Source of the DNA: Peribacillus simplex
GTDB taxonomy: Bacteria > Bacillota > Bacilli > Bacillales > DSM-1321
Reading direction: 5' to 3'
NCBI RefSeq assembly: GCF_001542915.1
Contig: NZ_LNNH01000012.1
Span: 300,757-364,756, forward strand
DNA length: 64,000 bases
A program made the translations under genes and the position numbers. A model generated the notes under the pieces. That model saw only the letters and a list, made by a program, of their open reading frames with translations, was not told the DNA's origin and made no database searches. The first letter of the stretch is position 1; every line of letters starts with the position of its first letter. Below are positions 1 to 8,050 of this stretch, piece after piece.

Positions 1-85
1 ATTCAATTTCCGGAAACTGCTGCATGATCAATTTCCCTGCCAGCTCCAGTGAAACTGGATATTCTGCCACCCAAGGCTTTTCCAC
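1..85 (-). CDS. Phosphotransferase-like protein, N-terminal fragment (runs off the window)
   Basis: Only the first 28 codons are present. The GTG start at 85 follows a perfect AAAGGAGG ribosome binding site at 92-99, which lies just inside the 3' flank of the helicase gene, so the two are probably co-transcribed. The residues begin VEKPWVAEYPVSLELA and continue without a stop to the window edge. From memory this resembles the start of aminoglycoside phosphotransferase (APH) family proteins of bacilli, but no catalytic motif is within the window. The gene reality is well supported by the ribosome binding site; the family call is tentative. Confidence 0.55.
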   Translation of the reverse strand, partial: MEKPWVAEYPVSLELAGKLIMQQFPEIE

Positions 86-99
86 TCCGTCTCCTCCTT

Positions 100-1593
100 T
101 TACCGGTTTCTCCCTCTGTTGGAGCTGCTGCCGGAACCGCCCCTTCGGCTGCTTGGTCCTTGTGCACGCGCCCCTTTGGAACCGCGTCCTTCTTGGCGGC
201 CGCCTCGTGGATTTTCGCGAGTTTGTGCCTTACCTTTTTCAGGGCGCCTCCCCCGTGAATCCTCACGCTCAGGCCGGCCACCGCGTGGTTTCTCCTTGTC
301 CAATTCCCGATTGTCCGCCTGGTTCACGGAACGGTGGCTGCCCCTGTTCGGCCCTCTTGTATCTATTCGCTCCCGATGGCGTCTTCCCCCGCCAGTACGC
401 GGCCGGCGGGCACCGTCTTCAGCGGAATCTTCATAACGCTTCTTTTTATGTGCCACTTCATCAGGCTGGAACATTTTCACGCCTTCAATCGTCCTTCTTT
501 CGATTTTCATGGAAATCCCTTTTTCCACTTCACTTAAAAGCTGAAGATCCTTCGTCGCGATGAAGGTTACAGCAAGGCCATTCTCGCCCGCCCGTCCTGT
601 ACGGCCAATTCGATGGATGTAACTTTCCGCATCCTCTGGGACATCATAATTAAATACATGCGTCACGCCTTCTACATCGAGCCCCCGTGCCGCAACGTCG
701 GTGGCAACCAAGTATTGCAGCTTTGCATCCCTGAAGTTTTTCATGACACGTTCACGCTTGGCCTGTGAGAGGTCGCCGTGCAGTTCTTCGGAATTGAAGC
801 CAGCGGCCTTTAGGGCATCATTCAATACGGAAACACGGCGTTTCGTGCGGCAAAATATAATGGCCAGATATGGCTGTTCTTCCTTAAGCATGTTCATCAA
901 TGATGACTGCTTGGCACGGTCGGTCGTCTCGATGACAAGCTGCCTGATTTGCTCGACCGTCACCTGCTCTGCCTTTACAGCGGCCGTCAACGGTTTTTCC
1001 ATGTACCGTTTAGCCAGCTGATGCACTTGTTCAGGCATCGTGGCCGAAAACAGCAGAGTTTGGCGTTGCTCGGGAAGCTGCCCCATGATCTCCTCCACCT
1101 CAGGTAAGAAGCCAATATGGAGCATTTGATCAGCTTCATCGAGCACGAGCGTCCGCGTTTCGGAAAGGTCGATGGTTCCCCTTCGCAAATGGTCCAATAG
1201 CCTGCCTGGTGTGGCGACGACCACCGATATATTCCTTGTCAGCTTCTTCATTTGCTGCTCGACATCTTGTCCGCCATAAACGGCAAGCACTTGAAGCTCC
1301 TCGATTTCATTGGCGAATTTTTTCAATTCCGCAGTGATTTGCAAAGCCAACTCCCTTGTCGGCGTGACGATCAGCGATTGGATGTGGGAGGCCGCGGGAT
1401 CGACTTTTTCCAGGATTGGCAGCAAGAATGCCAGGGTTTTCCCCGTCCCTGTCTGCGCCTTCCCGATGACATCCCTTCCAGCCAGGATATCAGGTATCGC
1501 TTTTTCCTGGATCGGAGTTGGAGTGGCTATTCCTATTTGCTTTAATATCGTATGAATCGCCGGGCTGACGCCAAGGTCGATGAAATTTTTCAT
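100..1593 (-). CDS. DEAD-box ATP-dependent RNA helicase (CshA-like)
   Basis: Unwinds RNA duplexes with ATP, in ribosome assembly, mRNA turnover or cold adaptation. All core motifs are visible: Q motif with PTPIQ at about 25-29, Walker A AQTGTGKT at 46-53, PTRELA at 78-83, TPGR at 128-131, DEAD at 152-155, SAT at 183-185, and HRIGRTGR at 327-334. After about residue 380 comes a 115-residue tail very rich in Arg, Gly and Ser (RGG-like repeats), typical of RNA-binding extensions of CshA-type enzymes. The 497-residue length fits. Bacilli have several paralogues (CshA, CshB, CshC, DbpA) and I cannot say which this is, though the RGG tail argues against DbpA and CshC. Confidence 0.93.
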   Translation of the reverse strand: MKNFIDLGVSPAIHTILKQIGIATPTPIQEKAIPDILAGRDVIGKAQTGTGKTLAFLLPILEKVDPAASHIQSLIVTPTRELALQITAELKKFANEIEELQVLAVYGGQDVEQQMKKLTRNISVVVATPGRLLDHLRRGTIDLSETRTLVLDEADQMLHIGFLPEVEEIMGQLPEQRQTLLFSATMPEQVHQLAKRYMEKPLTAAVKAEQVTVEQIRQLVIETTDRAKQSSLMNMLKEEQPYLAIIFCRTKRRVSVLNDALKAAGFNSEELHGDLSQAKRERVMKNFRDAKLQYLVATDVAARGLDVEGVTHVFNYDVPEDAESYIHRIGRTGRAGENGLAVTFIATKDLQLLSEVEKGISMKIERRTIEGVKMFQPDEVAHKKKRYEDSAEDGARRPRTGGGRRHRERIDTRGPNRGSHRSVNQADNRELDKEKPRGGRPEREDSRGRRPEKGKAQTRENPRGGRQEGRGSKGARAQGPSSRRGGSGSSSNRGRNR

Positions 1594-1759
1594 GTTATTG
1601 CCTACTTTCTGAATTTCTTCATTTTATTCAATGGTAAATCAACTTGAAATTGTGGATGTATCTTCCTTCGCTTCTGATCATTTTTCTTATTCTGAGCTAT
1701 TTGTAAGTATATCATTATCTAATTTCGAGAAAACCCGTCACATAAAATTTTTCATGCTA

Positions 1760-1788
1760 TTGTACTTTAATTATTTTTCTAATATAAT
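1760..1788 (+). promoter_or_regulatory. Sigma-A type promoter of the purine permease gene
   Basis: A TTGTAC -35 box (1760-1765) and a perfect TATAAT -10 box (1783-1788) are separated by 17 nt. Transcription would start near 1795 and give a leader of about 110 nt before the permease start codon. The rest of the 310-nt gap shows no gene; a 76-codon frame at 1631-1861 overlaps the promoter and has no ribosome binding site. Confidence 0.7.
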
Positions 1789-1852
1789 TTATAAGATTTT
1801 ATTACCGAATCATAGATCGAGCTACTTACTTGAGAAAATGGTAAGCATCTCC

Positions 1853-1880
1853 TCCTTGTAGTGCTTTGCAAGGATTTTTT
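1853..1880 (+). terminator. Terminator-like hairpin in the permease leader (possible attenuator)
   Basis: TCCTTGTA (1853-1860) pairs with TGCAAGGA (1867-1874) around a 6-nt loop, with one G-U pair, and is directly followed by six T residues (1875-1880). It lies between the promoter and the start codon at 1904, so it would stop transcription early unless prevented. The left arm lies in a CTCCTCCTT stretch that could also pair with the AAGGGAG ribosome binding site. No consensus purine riboswitch aptamer is recognisable upstream. Confidence 0.5.
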
Positions 1881-1903
1881 GTATATAAAAAGGGAGTGAC
1901 CGC

Positions 1904-3196
1904 ATGTTTAAATTAAAAGAACGGAATTCAAATATCAAGACGGAAGTGCTTGCGGGGCTTACAACCTTTTTAACGCTGGCTTATATCATCGTTGTAAACC
2001 CAATGATCCTTTCCGATGCCGGTGTTCCTTTCGACCAGGCTTTCACGGCAACCGTCATTGCCATAATAGTCGGGACCCTATGCATGGCCCTTTTAGCCAA
2101 TTACCCGATCGTCATAGCGCCGGCAATGGGATTGAACGCCTATTTTGCCTATTCGGTTCTCGGGACCCATGATATCTCATACACTGTCGCCTTTTCGGCA
2201 GTTTTTGTTACCGGGATCATCTTCATCCTTTTATCGCTCACTTCATTCCGGTCGAAGTTGATCGAAGCCATCCCCAACAATTTAAAGCATGCAATCAGTG
2301 CCGGGATCGGCCTTTTCATCACGTTCATCGGGCTTCGTCTGTCAGGTGTCGTGACACAGCATGAATCGAACCTTGTAACGCTTGGAAGCTTCAGGGAGCC
2401 GAGTGTAGCGCTCACACTGATTGGTCTGGTCATCACGATCGTGCTGATCGTTCGTAATGTACAGGGAGCGATATTCATCGGCATGATCCTGACGGCCATC
2501 ATCGCTTTCTTTACAGGTCAGTTGAAAATCGATGGTCTTGTGTCGACCCCTTCGCTGCCAGAAGGAATCATCGTCGCGAATCCCATCACGTCCATTGCGG
2601 ATGTCATCAACTATGGACTTTACGGCGTCGTCTTCTCCATCCTGCTTGTCATGCTTTTCGATACGACGGGAGCCCTTTTGGGAATCGTGCGTCAGGCTGG
2701 TTTGCTCAAGGATAATAAGCTTGAGAAATCGGGCAGTGCTTTTTTTGCGGATTCAGTCGGCACGACCGTCGGCGCCATGTTCGGTACTAGCCCGACGGCA
2801 GCATCCGTCGAATCCTCCGCTGGGGTGGGAGCCGGCGGCAAGACAGGTTTAACCGCACTTGTAGTGGCGATCCTTTTCTTGATAACCGCTTTTTTCAGCC
2901 CACTGATAGGGGCTGTTTCAAATGTAGCGGCCATCACGGCACCAAGCTTGATCATCGTCGGAAGCATGATGATCAAAAGCATAAACGAAATTGATTGGAC
3001 ACACTTTGACGAATCCTTCCCAGCCTTTTTGGTGATTGTCGCCATGCCGTTAACGTCGAGCATCGCAAACGGGATAGCGCTTGGATTCATCGCCTACCCG
3101 ATTTTGAAATTGGCCAGAGGGAAGTTTCGTGAAGTGCATCCTTTCGTGTACATCTTTGCCATCCTATTTCTTTATCAACTGATTTTCCTAGCTTGA
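1904..3196 (+). CDS. NCS2-family purine permease (PbuG/PbuO-like, AzgA type)
   Basis: Membrane transporter for uptake of guanine, hypoxanthine or adenine. The 430-residue protein is almost wholly hydrophobic with about 12 to 14 predicted helices. It carries hallmarks of the AzgA subgroup: an N-terminal KTEVLAGLTTFLTLAYI segment, an APAMGLNAYFAY motif near residue 70, and GTSPTAASVESSAGVGAGGKTG near residue 300. The start follows AAGGGAG with good spacing. In Bacillus subtilis, permeases of this group are normally controlled by purine riboswitches; here only a terminator-like hairpin is seen. The exact substrate cannot be told from sequence alone. Confidence 0.9.
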   Translation: MFKLKERNSNIKTEVLAGLTTFLTLAYIIVVNPMILSDAGVPFDQAFTATVIAIIVGTLCMALLANYPIVIAPAMGLNAYFAYSVLGTHDISYTVAFSAVFVTGIIFILLSLTSFRSKLIEAIPNNLKHAISAGIGLFITFIGLRLSGVVTQHESNLVTLGSFREPSVALTLIGLVITIVLIVRNVQGAIFIGMILTAIIAFFTGQLKIDGLVSTPSLPEGIIVANPITSIADVINYGLYGVVFSILLVMLFDTTGALLGIVRQAGLLKDNKLEKSGSAFFADSVGTTVGAMFGTSPTAASVESSAGVGAGGKTGLTALVVAILFLITAFFSPLIGAVSNVAAITAPSLIIVGSMMIKSINEIDWTHFDESFPAFLVIVAMPLTSSIANGIALGFIAYPILKLARGKFREVHPFVYIFAILFLYQLIFLA

Positions 3197-3206
3197 TCGT
3201 TTCCAG

Positions 3207-3232
3207 AGGGGCCCAAGGGGTCCCTTTTTTTT
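3207..3232 (+). terminator. Rho-independent terminator of the purine permease gene
   Basis: AGGGGCC (3207-3213) pairs with GGTCCCT (3219-3225) around a CAAGG loop and is followed by eight T residues. Confidence 0.8.
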
Positions 3233-3276
3233 CAAAAAAAAAGAAGGATATCCAACTTGCCGTCGGATATCCTTCT
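3233..3276 (-). terminator. Terminator of the actin-like (parM-type) operon
   Basis: On the minus strand a perfect 12-bp stem (arms 3242-3253 and 3265-3276, with the core AAGGATATCC) is followed by a T tract that appears as the A run at 3234-3242 on the plus strand. It sits 7 nt after the stop codon of the 3284-3829 gene. Confidence 0.85.
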
Positions 3277-3283
3277 CTTTCAT

Positions 3284-3829
3284 TCATTGATTCATTTGAT
3301 CGAGAAAATCTCCAAGAAGATCGTCGAGGTTCTCCTCTTCCGTCTCCGGTTCTTCCTCTTGCCGTTCCAATTCATTCAAGCCCCAGTCAAAGTCATCCAG
3401 TTCCTTCTTGGGCAAGTTTTCCTGGACTTCCATGATCGGATCGTCTTCCTCCGGTTCGGCCTGTAAATATGGTTCCTCATTCAATACATTGCCGTTTAAA
3501 GACGCAAGCAACGCCGTAGCGCGTAAAGGATCGGATAAAAGGTGATACATGATCGTTCCGAGCATAGCTTCCGAGTGGGAATGCTTGAGCCAATCACGCT
3601 GCGATTTGCTTAGCTTATTCGGCATCGGCAAGGCGATCATTTCCCGATCCTGATGGGTGGCTTGCCCGACTCCATCGAGAACATACTCGGCAATTTTACT
3701 GGAAAAATTCCTTCTTTCCGTTTCCTTCAATTTCTGCAGCAGCCTTAACGTATAATCTGATACATCCGAAGGGATACGAAAAGTGATGGCTTGTCCTCTC
3801 TTAATTTCAGAAGAAGCTGTTTTTTTCAT
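3284..3829 (-). CDS. Small acidic-tailed protein, probable ParR-like partner of the actin-like protein
   Basis: A 181-residue protein with no family I can name with certainty. The first ~60 residues contain ITFRIPSDVSDYTLRLLQKLKE followed by RRNFSSKIAEYVLDGV, i.e. a short strand then helices, as expected for a ribbon-helix-helix or similar DNA-binding domain. The last ~70 residues are strongly acidic (many Glu and Asp). It starts 8 nt downstream of the actin-like gene and shares its terminator, so the two form an operon. In plasmid parMRC systems the gene after parM encodes the DNA-binding adaptor ParR. That analogy, plus the repeat array upstream of the operon, suggests this is the adaptor; direct homology is not shown. 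Confidence 0.65.
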   Translation of the reverse strand: MKKTASSEIKRGQAITFRIPSDVSDYTLRLLQKLKETERRNFSSKIAEYVLDGVGQATHQDREMIALPMPNKLSKSQRDWLKHSHSEAMLGTIMYHLLSDPLRATALLASLNGNVLNEEPYLQAEPEEDDPIMEVQENLPKKELDDFDWGLNELERQEEEPETEEENLDDLLGDFLDQMNQ

Positions 3830-3837
3830 TCTCCCAC

Positions 3838-5034
3838 CTATTTAATGGAGCCTGTTCTTTGCTCTTTCCTCTTTGGATGGGCTTGATTTTGTTCCTTTTT
3901 TGCATTCCGGCGATTGAAGTCCGAAATCAATTTATAATAGGCGTTTGCCATCATCCAAACGCTTTCCCGCTCGTCTTCGAAAAAGTCGATATTGTAGCCA
4001 TCGAAATTTTGGTTCAATGTTTTCAAGTAATCTTTCAGGACAATCGATCCCCCGCCAACAAAGTAGCAAATTTCCGTTTGGGAATTTTTTTGCCAGACGT
4101 TGCGCAGGTGGCGATATTGTTTCTTGGCAAGCTCACCTAAAATACGGTCGACGATATCATGCACGCTTGTCCGGCTTCCGCGGACCATGATATGATTGCG
4201 ATCATTTTTCTTCGTGATGATTTCAACGACATCGCGCCTGCTGTCCAGCTCGACACCATGTTTTTTCCTGATTTCCTCACGGATCGACTCAAGCGCTTCA
4301 GCCACTCCCAAGTTGAAACCTTGTGCCTTATCGTCGTCTACTTTACGGTTTTTAATGACCGCGATATCCGTCGAAAGTCCGCCGATATCCTGAATCAGTA
4401 TCCTTCTATCTATTAATTCACGGTTGATGATATTCAAGTCATTGTCCATGACCAAATTGATATAAGCAGCAAAGCCCTCTGGATAGACCTTCACTTCATC
4501 GAATTTGATATTGACCTTCAACCCTTGGTATTTAGGGGTAATCAGGAATTCCACCTGATGGACCGAACCTAGTAACTTCGAGCGGTACCCGACGTCTTTT
4601 CCTTCTTTAACCTCACGAAGGGGCAAGCCGGTTCCAAGTGTATAATTGGCTTCCACAACATTATTCACTTTTTTGAATGTATCATTGTTCCCTTGTTTGG
4701 CAGCGTCCAAAGCCAGGGCTGCAAAAAGCATGACCAATGTTTGATCTTCTTCCGATTTACTGCTTCCCATATCCAATTCGGTAGGGTTATCACTCTTTGT
4801 TGCCAGATTCCCGACGCGATAGATGGCATTATTATCTTGCAGGGCTGGTGAATGAACTCTGATATGAATCCCTTCGAGCGGGTTTTTTTCATCAAGTTCT
4901 TCAATCCCGATAACCGGGCGATCTTCTATGTCCTTTGCAATGACGTTTGGTATATATAGCTCTGACTCTAGCTTTCCAAAAATAGCTTTGATAGCATCAT
5001 TACCTACGTCTACTGCTGCGATTCTAGAACTCAT
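3838..5034 (-). CDS. ParM/StbA-family actin-like ATPase
   Basis: A 398-residue bacterial actin homologue. Phosphate-1 loop: AAVDVGNDAIKAIFG near residues 6-20. Phosphate-2 region: QDIGGLSTDIAVI near 215. A later YFVGGGSIVLK near residue 325 matches the adenosine-binding loop of the actin/Hsp70 fold. Such proteins polymerise with ATP and push DNA or other cargo apart. The start is preceded by AAGGGGA. It is followed by a small acidic-tailed gene and preceded by a dense TGTNNACA array, which is the parC-parM-parR layout of plasmid segregation loci, although the surrounding genes look chromosomal. Its real cargo cannot be told from sequence. Confidence 0.85.
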   Translation of the reverse strand: MSSRIAAVDVGNDAIKAIFGKLESELYIPNVIAKDIEDRPVIGIEELDEKNPLEGIHIRVHSPALQDNNAIYRVGNLATKSDNPTELDMGSSKSEEDQTLVMLFAALALDAAKQGNNDTFKKVNNVVEANYTLGTGLPLREVKEGKDVGYRSKLLGSVHQVEFLITPKYQGLKVNIKFDEVKVYPEGFAAYINLVMDNDLNIINRELIDRRILIQDIGGLSTDIAVIKNRKVDDDKAQGFNLGVAEALESIREEIRKKHGVELDSRRDVVEIITKKNDRNHIMVRGSRTSVHDIVDRILGELAKKQYRHLRNVWQKNSQTEICYFVGGGSIVLKDYLKTLNQNFDGYNIDFFEDERESVWMMANAYYKLISDFNRRNAKKEQNQAHPKRKEQRTGSIK

Positions 5035-5087
5035 CTAAAAACATCCCCTTTTTCATAGAAAAAAATTTAAGTGAAGCATTCTTCTCA

Positions 5088-5116
5088 AGGATAGAAAAAA
5101 TTGCCACGATAGTCAA
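5088..5116 (-). promoter_or_regulatory. Sigma-A promoter of the actin-like operon
   Basis: Minus-strand TTGACT -35 (5111-5116) and TATCCT -10 (5088-5093) with a 17-nt spacer, placed about 54 nt before the start codon at 5034. Confidence 0.65.
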
Positions 5117-5158
5117 TCCTTCATTAGTTGTAGCTATATTTGTCGAAATGTTTTCAAA

Positions 5159-5284
5159 TTGTTTACAATAGGAACAAATATGTACACACCTTATATATAG
5201 CCATGTGTACATGTTTGTAAACATGTTTACATATTAGTGTACAATCTATCTATTTTTGTTTACTTGTATACGTTTTTGTAAACA
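5159..5284. repeat. Array of TGTNNACA palindromic sites (parC-like centromere/operator candidate)
   Basis: Six exact copies of the 8-mer TGTNNACA begin at 5160 (TGTTTACA), 5181 (TGTACACA), 5204 (TGTGTACA), 5216 (TGTAAACA), 5224 (TGTTTACA) and 5277 (TGTAAACA). Further imperfect ones begin at 5238 (TGTACAAT), 5257 (TGTTTACT) and 5265 (TGTATACG). This is far above chance for 125 bp. The array lies directly upstream of the actin-like operon promoter, the position of parC in plasmid parMRC loci, where it serves both as centromere and operator. Confidence 0.7.
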
Positions 5285-5330
5285 CCCATATAATGTATTC
5301 CAGATCTCCCCCCTCCTTCAAAAAACAAGC

Positions 5331-5353
5331 GTATAAAAAGTGATTTTGGGTAT
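5331..5353 (+). promoter_or_regulatory. Possible sigma-B (general stress) promoter
   Basis: GTATAA (5331-5336) and a perfect GGGTAT (5348-5353) are 11 nt apart, close to the sigma-B consensus GTTTAA-N12-14-GGGTAT, although the spacer is slightly short. It lies 47 nt before the start of the Rieske/FAD oxidoreductase. Confidence 0.4.
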
Positions 5354-5400
5354 GGTAATAAATGGACAATTCACTATTGGAGAGTAATGGAGGTAATTAC

Positions 5401-6921
5401 ATGACTGAGAAAAATACAGATCTTCCTCAATTCCCGGAACCTTATTGGCGTAATGCATTGGATTTTCCCTCATTTGCTAAGTTGGATTCGGATATCACCA
5501 CCGATATCTTAATCGTGGGCGGCGGAATTACCGGAATCACTTCTGCTTACCTTCTAGCGAAACAGGGGGTAAAGGTCACACTCATTGATGCAGGCAAAAT
5601 CCTGAATGGAACGACAGGACACACGACAGCGAAAATCACGGCCCAGCATGGCCTCATTTACGATCAATTGATCACGGACCATGGAGCAGAGAAGGCCAAG
5701 CTTTATTATGAAGCGAATGCTGAAGGAATGCAGCTAATCAAAGACCTGGTCGCCAAACATTCCATCGACTGTGACCTGACCGCACAGGATGCCTATGTTT
5801 ACGCGAATACGGATGAATATAAAAACAAAATCCAAAAAGAACTGAAAGCCTATCAAAAGCTTGGCATCAGGGGTGACTACACCGATGAAATCCCGTTCTC
5901 CATCCCTTGTAGAGCTGCCGTGATCATGAAGGATCAAGCCCAGTTTCACCCGTTGAAATATTTAAAGGCGCTGATTTCCACAATCCAGGAGGCTGGCGGC
6001 ACAATCCACGAATATACAACGGCAATGAAAATTGAAGACGGCGATCCACCGACCGTCTTGACTGATACGGGACATAGCATCAAAAGCAAGCAAGTAATCG
6101 TGGCTTCCCACTTCCCTTTCAATGATGAAACGGGCCTATATTTCGCCCGTGTGCATGTAAAAAGGTCGTATGTACTGGCAATCAGGACCGAGAAGGAGTA
6201 TCCCGGCGGCATGTATTATTGTGCCGACAGCCCTTCACGCTCCCTCCGCTACACGGAAGGGGAAGATGGCGAGAAGCTGATCCTTGTCGGCGGCGATGGC
6301 CATAAAACGGGGCAGGGAGTCTCGACGATCGAGCATTATGAAGCTTTGAAAGACTTCAGCTCGAACTATTTCGATGTTACGGATATTCCTTATCGCTGGT
6401 CGGCACAGGATATCGTGACACCGGATAAGATTCCCTTCGTCGGTCCGGTGACCCCCAATCATCCAAACGTCCTGATTGCTACTGGTTATGCTAAATGGGG
6501 CATGACCAATGGATCGATCGCTGCAAAGATCATGACCGACCATATTTTACAAAAGGACAATCGGTATGCCGATTTGTATAACCCTTCCCGCTTAAAGGGT
6601 TTGATGAATATGGTCGAAGACAATGCCGATGTCGCGAAGCATATGATTAAGGGGAAATTGGCCGTCATCCAAAAAACTCCAGAGGATGTAGGCATCGATG
6701 AAGGAGCGATCGTGAAAGTCGACGGAGACAAGGCGGGATGTTACCGCGATCATGACGGCCAGCTTCATATCGTCGACTCCACGTGTACCCATATGGGCTG
6801 CGAGGTTGTCTGGAATAGCGGTGACCGTACATGGGACTGCCCTTGCCATGCCTCTCGGTTCTCCATCACAGGAGAGGTGCTGAATGGCCCAGCTGTCGAG
6901 CCTTTGAAGAAAATACAATAA
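5401..6921 (+). CDS. FAD-dependent oxidoreductase with C-terminal Rieske [2Fe-2S] domain (YhfW-like)
   Basis: A 506-residue two-domain redox protein. The N-terminal D-amino-acid-oxidase-like fold starts with the FAD-binding GGGITG at 40-45. Residues about 410-506 form a Rieske domain with ligands C462-x-H464 and C480-x-x-H483, so it should carry FAD and a [2Fe-2S] cluster. Length and layout match Bacillus subtilis YhfW, whose substrate is not established to my knowledge. I chose the start at 5401 because TGGAGG lies just before it; an upstream ATG at 5362 in frame has no ribosome binding site. A possible sigma-B promoter precedes it. Confidence 0.88.
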   Translation: MTEKNTDLPQFPEPYWRNALDFPSFAKLDSDITTDILIVGGGITGITSAYLLAKQGVKVTLIDAGKILNGTTGHTTAKITAQHGLIYDQLITDHGAEKAKLYYEANAEGMQLIKDLVAKHSIDCDLTAQDAYVYANTDEYKNKIQKELKAYQKLGIRGDYTDEIPFSIPCRAAVIMKDQAQFHPLKYLKALISTIQEAGGTIHEYTTAMKIEDGDPPTVLTDTGHSIKSKQVIVASHFPFNDETGLYFARVHVKRSYVLAIRTEKEYPGGMYYCADSPSRSLRYTEGEDGEKLILVGGDGHKTGQGVSTIEHYEALKDFSSNYFDVTDIPYRWSAQDIVTPDKIPFVGPVTPNHPNVLIATGYAKWGMTNGSIAAKIMTDHILQKDNRYADLYNPSRLKGLMNMVEDNADVAKHMIKGKLAVIQKTPEDVGIDEGAIVKVDGDKAGCYRDHDGQLHIVDSTCTHMGCEVVWNSGDRTWDCPCHASRFSITGEVLNGPAVEPLKKIQ

Positions 6922-7022
6922 TGGTCCTCACCTAATGGTCGACTAGGCCCGCTGTTTTCCTTATACTGAAGTTACTGCATGAACGAATCGTTGCAAATAC
7001 CTCAAAAAGGATGGGATCGAGC

Positions 7023-7217
7023 ATGAACGGTAAAAACCGGAAAGATATTACACCAGGTACGTCTGTAGATATTGTACTGAAAGCTGATCAACGCAGCGGT
7101 AAACTGACAAACGGAACGGTAAAGGATATTTTGACCAACTCCAGCAGTCACCCACATGGAATAAAAGTAAGATTGACCGATGGCCAGGTTGGCAGGGTCC
7201 AAGTCATCCATAAGTAA
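7023..7217 (+). CDS. ywbE: YwbE family small protein (DUF2196)
   Basis: A 64-residue protein matching the well-conserved YwbE family nearly end to end: NRKDITPG, then DIVLKADQRSGKLT, SSHPHGIKVRL and a final GRVQVIHK. The family is widespread in bacteria and of unproven function; the small beta-rich, KOW-like look hints at nucleic-acid contact but this is inference. The start at 7023 matches the family start (MNG.NRKD); an ATG at 7011 lies in frame but sits right on the ribosome binding site region. A strong terminator follows. Confidence 0.85.
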   Translation: MNGKNRKDITPGTSVDIVLKADQRSGKLTNGTVKDILTNSSSHPHGIKVRLTDGQVGRVQVIHK

Positions 7218-7221
7218 ACCG

Positions 7222-7248
7222 CACTCGGTCCAGGCCGAGTGTTTTTTT
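7222..7248 (+). terminator. Terminator of ywbE
   Basis: CACTCGG (7222-7228) pairs with CCGAGTG (7235-7241) around a 6-nt loop, followed by seven T residues. Confidence 0.88.
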
Positions 7249-7351
7249 AATTTTTCAAGCAAACGGGAATGACAGCGATATTTCAATCATGTTTCCCGCC
7301 CATACTTCGTACAATAGGGTTATGTATCTCTTTAAAAAGGCTGGTGTCATA

Positions 7352-7993
7352 ATGAATCAACAATCTTTTGCCCGCAATGATGAACATACATTGAAGGTTT
7401 CCGGCTCGGAAACGCTGCAAGCAGCTCCCGATCAAGCCACCATCACCCTTGGGGTCATGACGGAGAATGAGGACCCGCAGCAGGCACAGCAGGCCAATTC
7501 CCAAGCGATCGCGAATGTCATCGCCTCCCTTACATCCGCGGGCATTCCCGAAGAACATATGAAAACGAGTGAATACAGAATCGATCCGCAATATGATTAT
7601 ATCGATGGAAAGGAATTGTTCAAGAATTATAAAGTCCAGCATATCATCCAGGTCCAAACGACCGACATCGAAAAAATCGGAAGTTTACTTGACACAGCTG
7701 TCAAAAGCGGCGCCAATACGGTCACGAGCATTCGCTTTTCCTTATCAAATCCAGAAGCTTACTATAACCAAGCACTTTCGCTCGCATTAAATAATGCTTA
7801 CGAAAAAGCGCTCTCCATGGCCCAAACGATAGGAATCTCATTGAATCCCATCCCCAATCAGGTTGAAGAGGTATCCGAAACGGCAGCTCCCATGCTTTAC
7901 CAGTCGAGTTCCTTTGCAAAAATGGCTGCCACCCCGATCCAGCCTGGGGAATTGAACATCACTGCCTCCGTAAGGGTCGAATACACGTACTAA
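7352..7993 (+). CDS. SIMPL domain (DUF541) protein
   Basis: A 213-residue protein of the SIMPL/DUF541 (BP26/YggE-like) family. Family marks seen are LKVSGSETLQAAPDQATITLG near the start, a KTSEYRIDPQYDY segment in the middle, and NITASVRVEYTY at the C-terminus. YggE-type members are usually exported and linked to oxidative stress protection, but no signal peptide is visible here, so this copy is probably cytoplasmic. The start at 7352 follows AAAAAGG; an in-frame ATG at 7289 lacks a ribosome binding site and would add 21 residues without family similarity. Function in bacilli is not known. Confidence 0.82.
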   Translation: MNQQSFARNDEHTLKVSGSETLQAAPDQATITLGVMTENEDPQQAQQANSQAIANVIASLTSAGIPEEHMKTSEYRIDPQYDYIDGKELFKNYKVQHIIQVQTTDIEKIGSLLDTAVKSGANTVTSIRFSLSNPEAYYNQALSLALNNAYEKALSMAQTIGISLNPIPNQVEEVSETAAPMLYQSSSFAKMAATPIQPGELNITASVRVEYTY

Positions 7994-8016
7994 AACACCC
8001 CTTCTTCCATGCTAAA

Positions 8017-8041
8017 CCCCCCCTTGGTTTGCCAAGGGGGG
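8017..8041. terminator. Perfect GC-rich hairpin between convergent genes
   Basis: CCCCCCTTGG (8018-8027) pairs with CCAAGGGGGG (8032-8041) around TTTG. It lies between the ends of the SIMPL gene and purU, which converge. The T tract is weak on both strands (TTT on the minus side), so it may act on either or both. Confidence 0.6.
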
Positions 8042-8050
8042 CACTTCACT

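Noticed and set aside
24-563. 179-codon open frame opposite the helicase gene
   Set aside because: It is the antisense of the Arg/Gly-rich tail of the DEAD-box helicase; composition follows from that and it has no ribosome binding site.
1631-1861. 76-codon frame upstream of the purine permease
   Set aside because: It overlaps a strong promoter and the leader hairpin and lacks a ribosome binding site.
1789-1903. Purine riboswitch in the permease leader
   Set aside because: Expected from related genes, but the conserved aptamer core could not be found; only the hairpin is reported.
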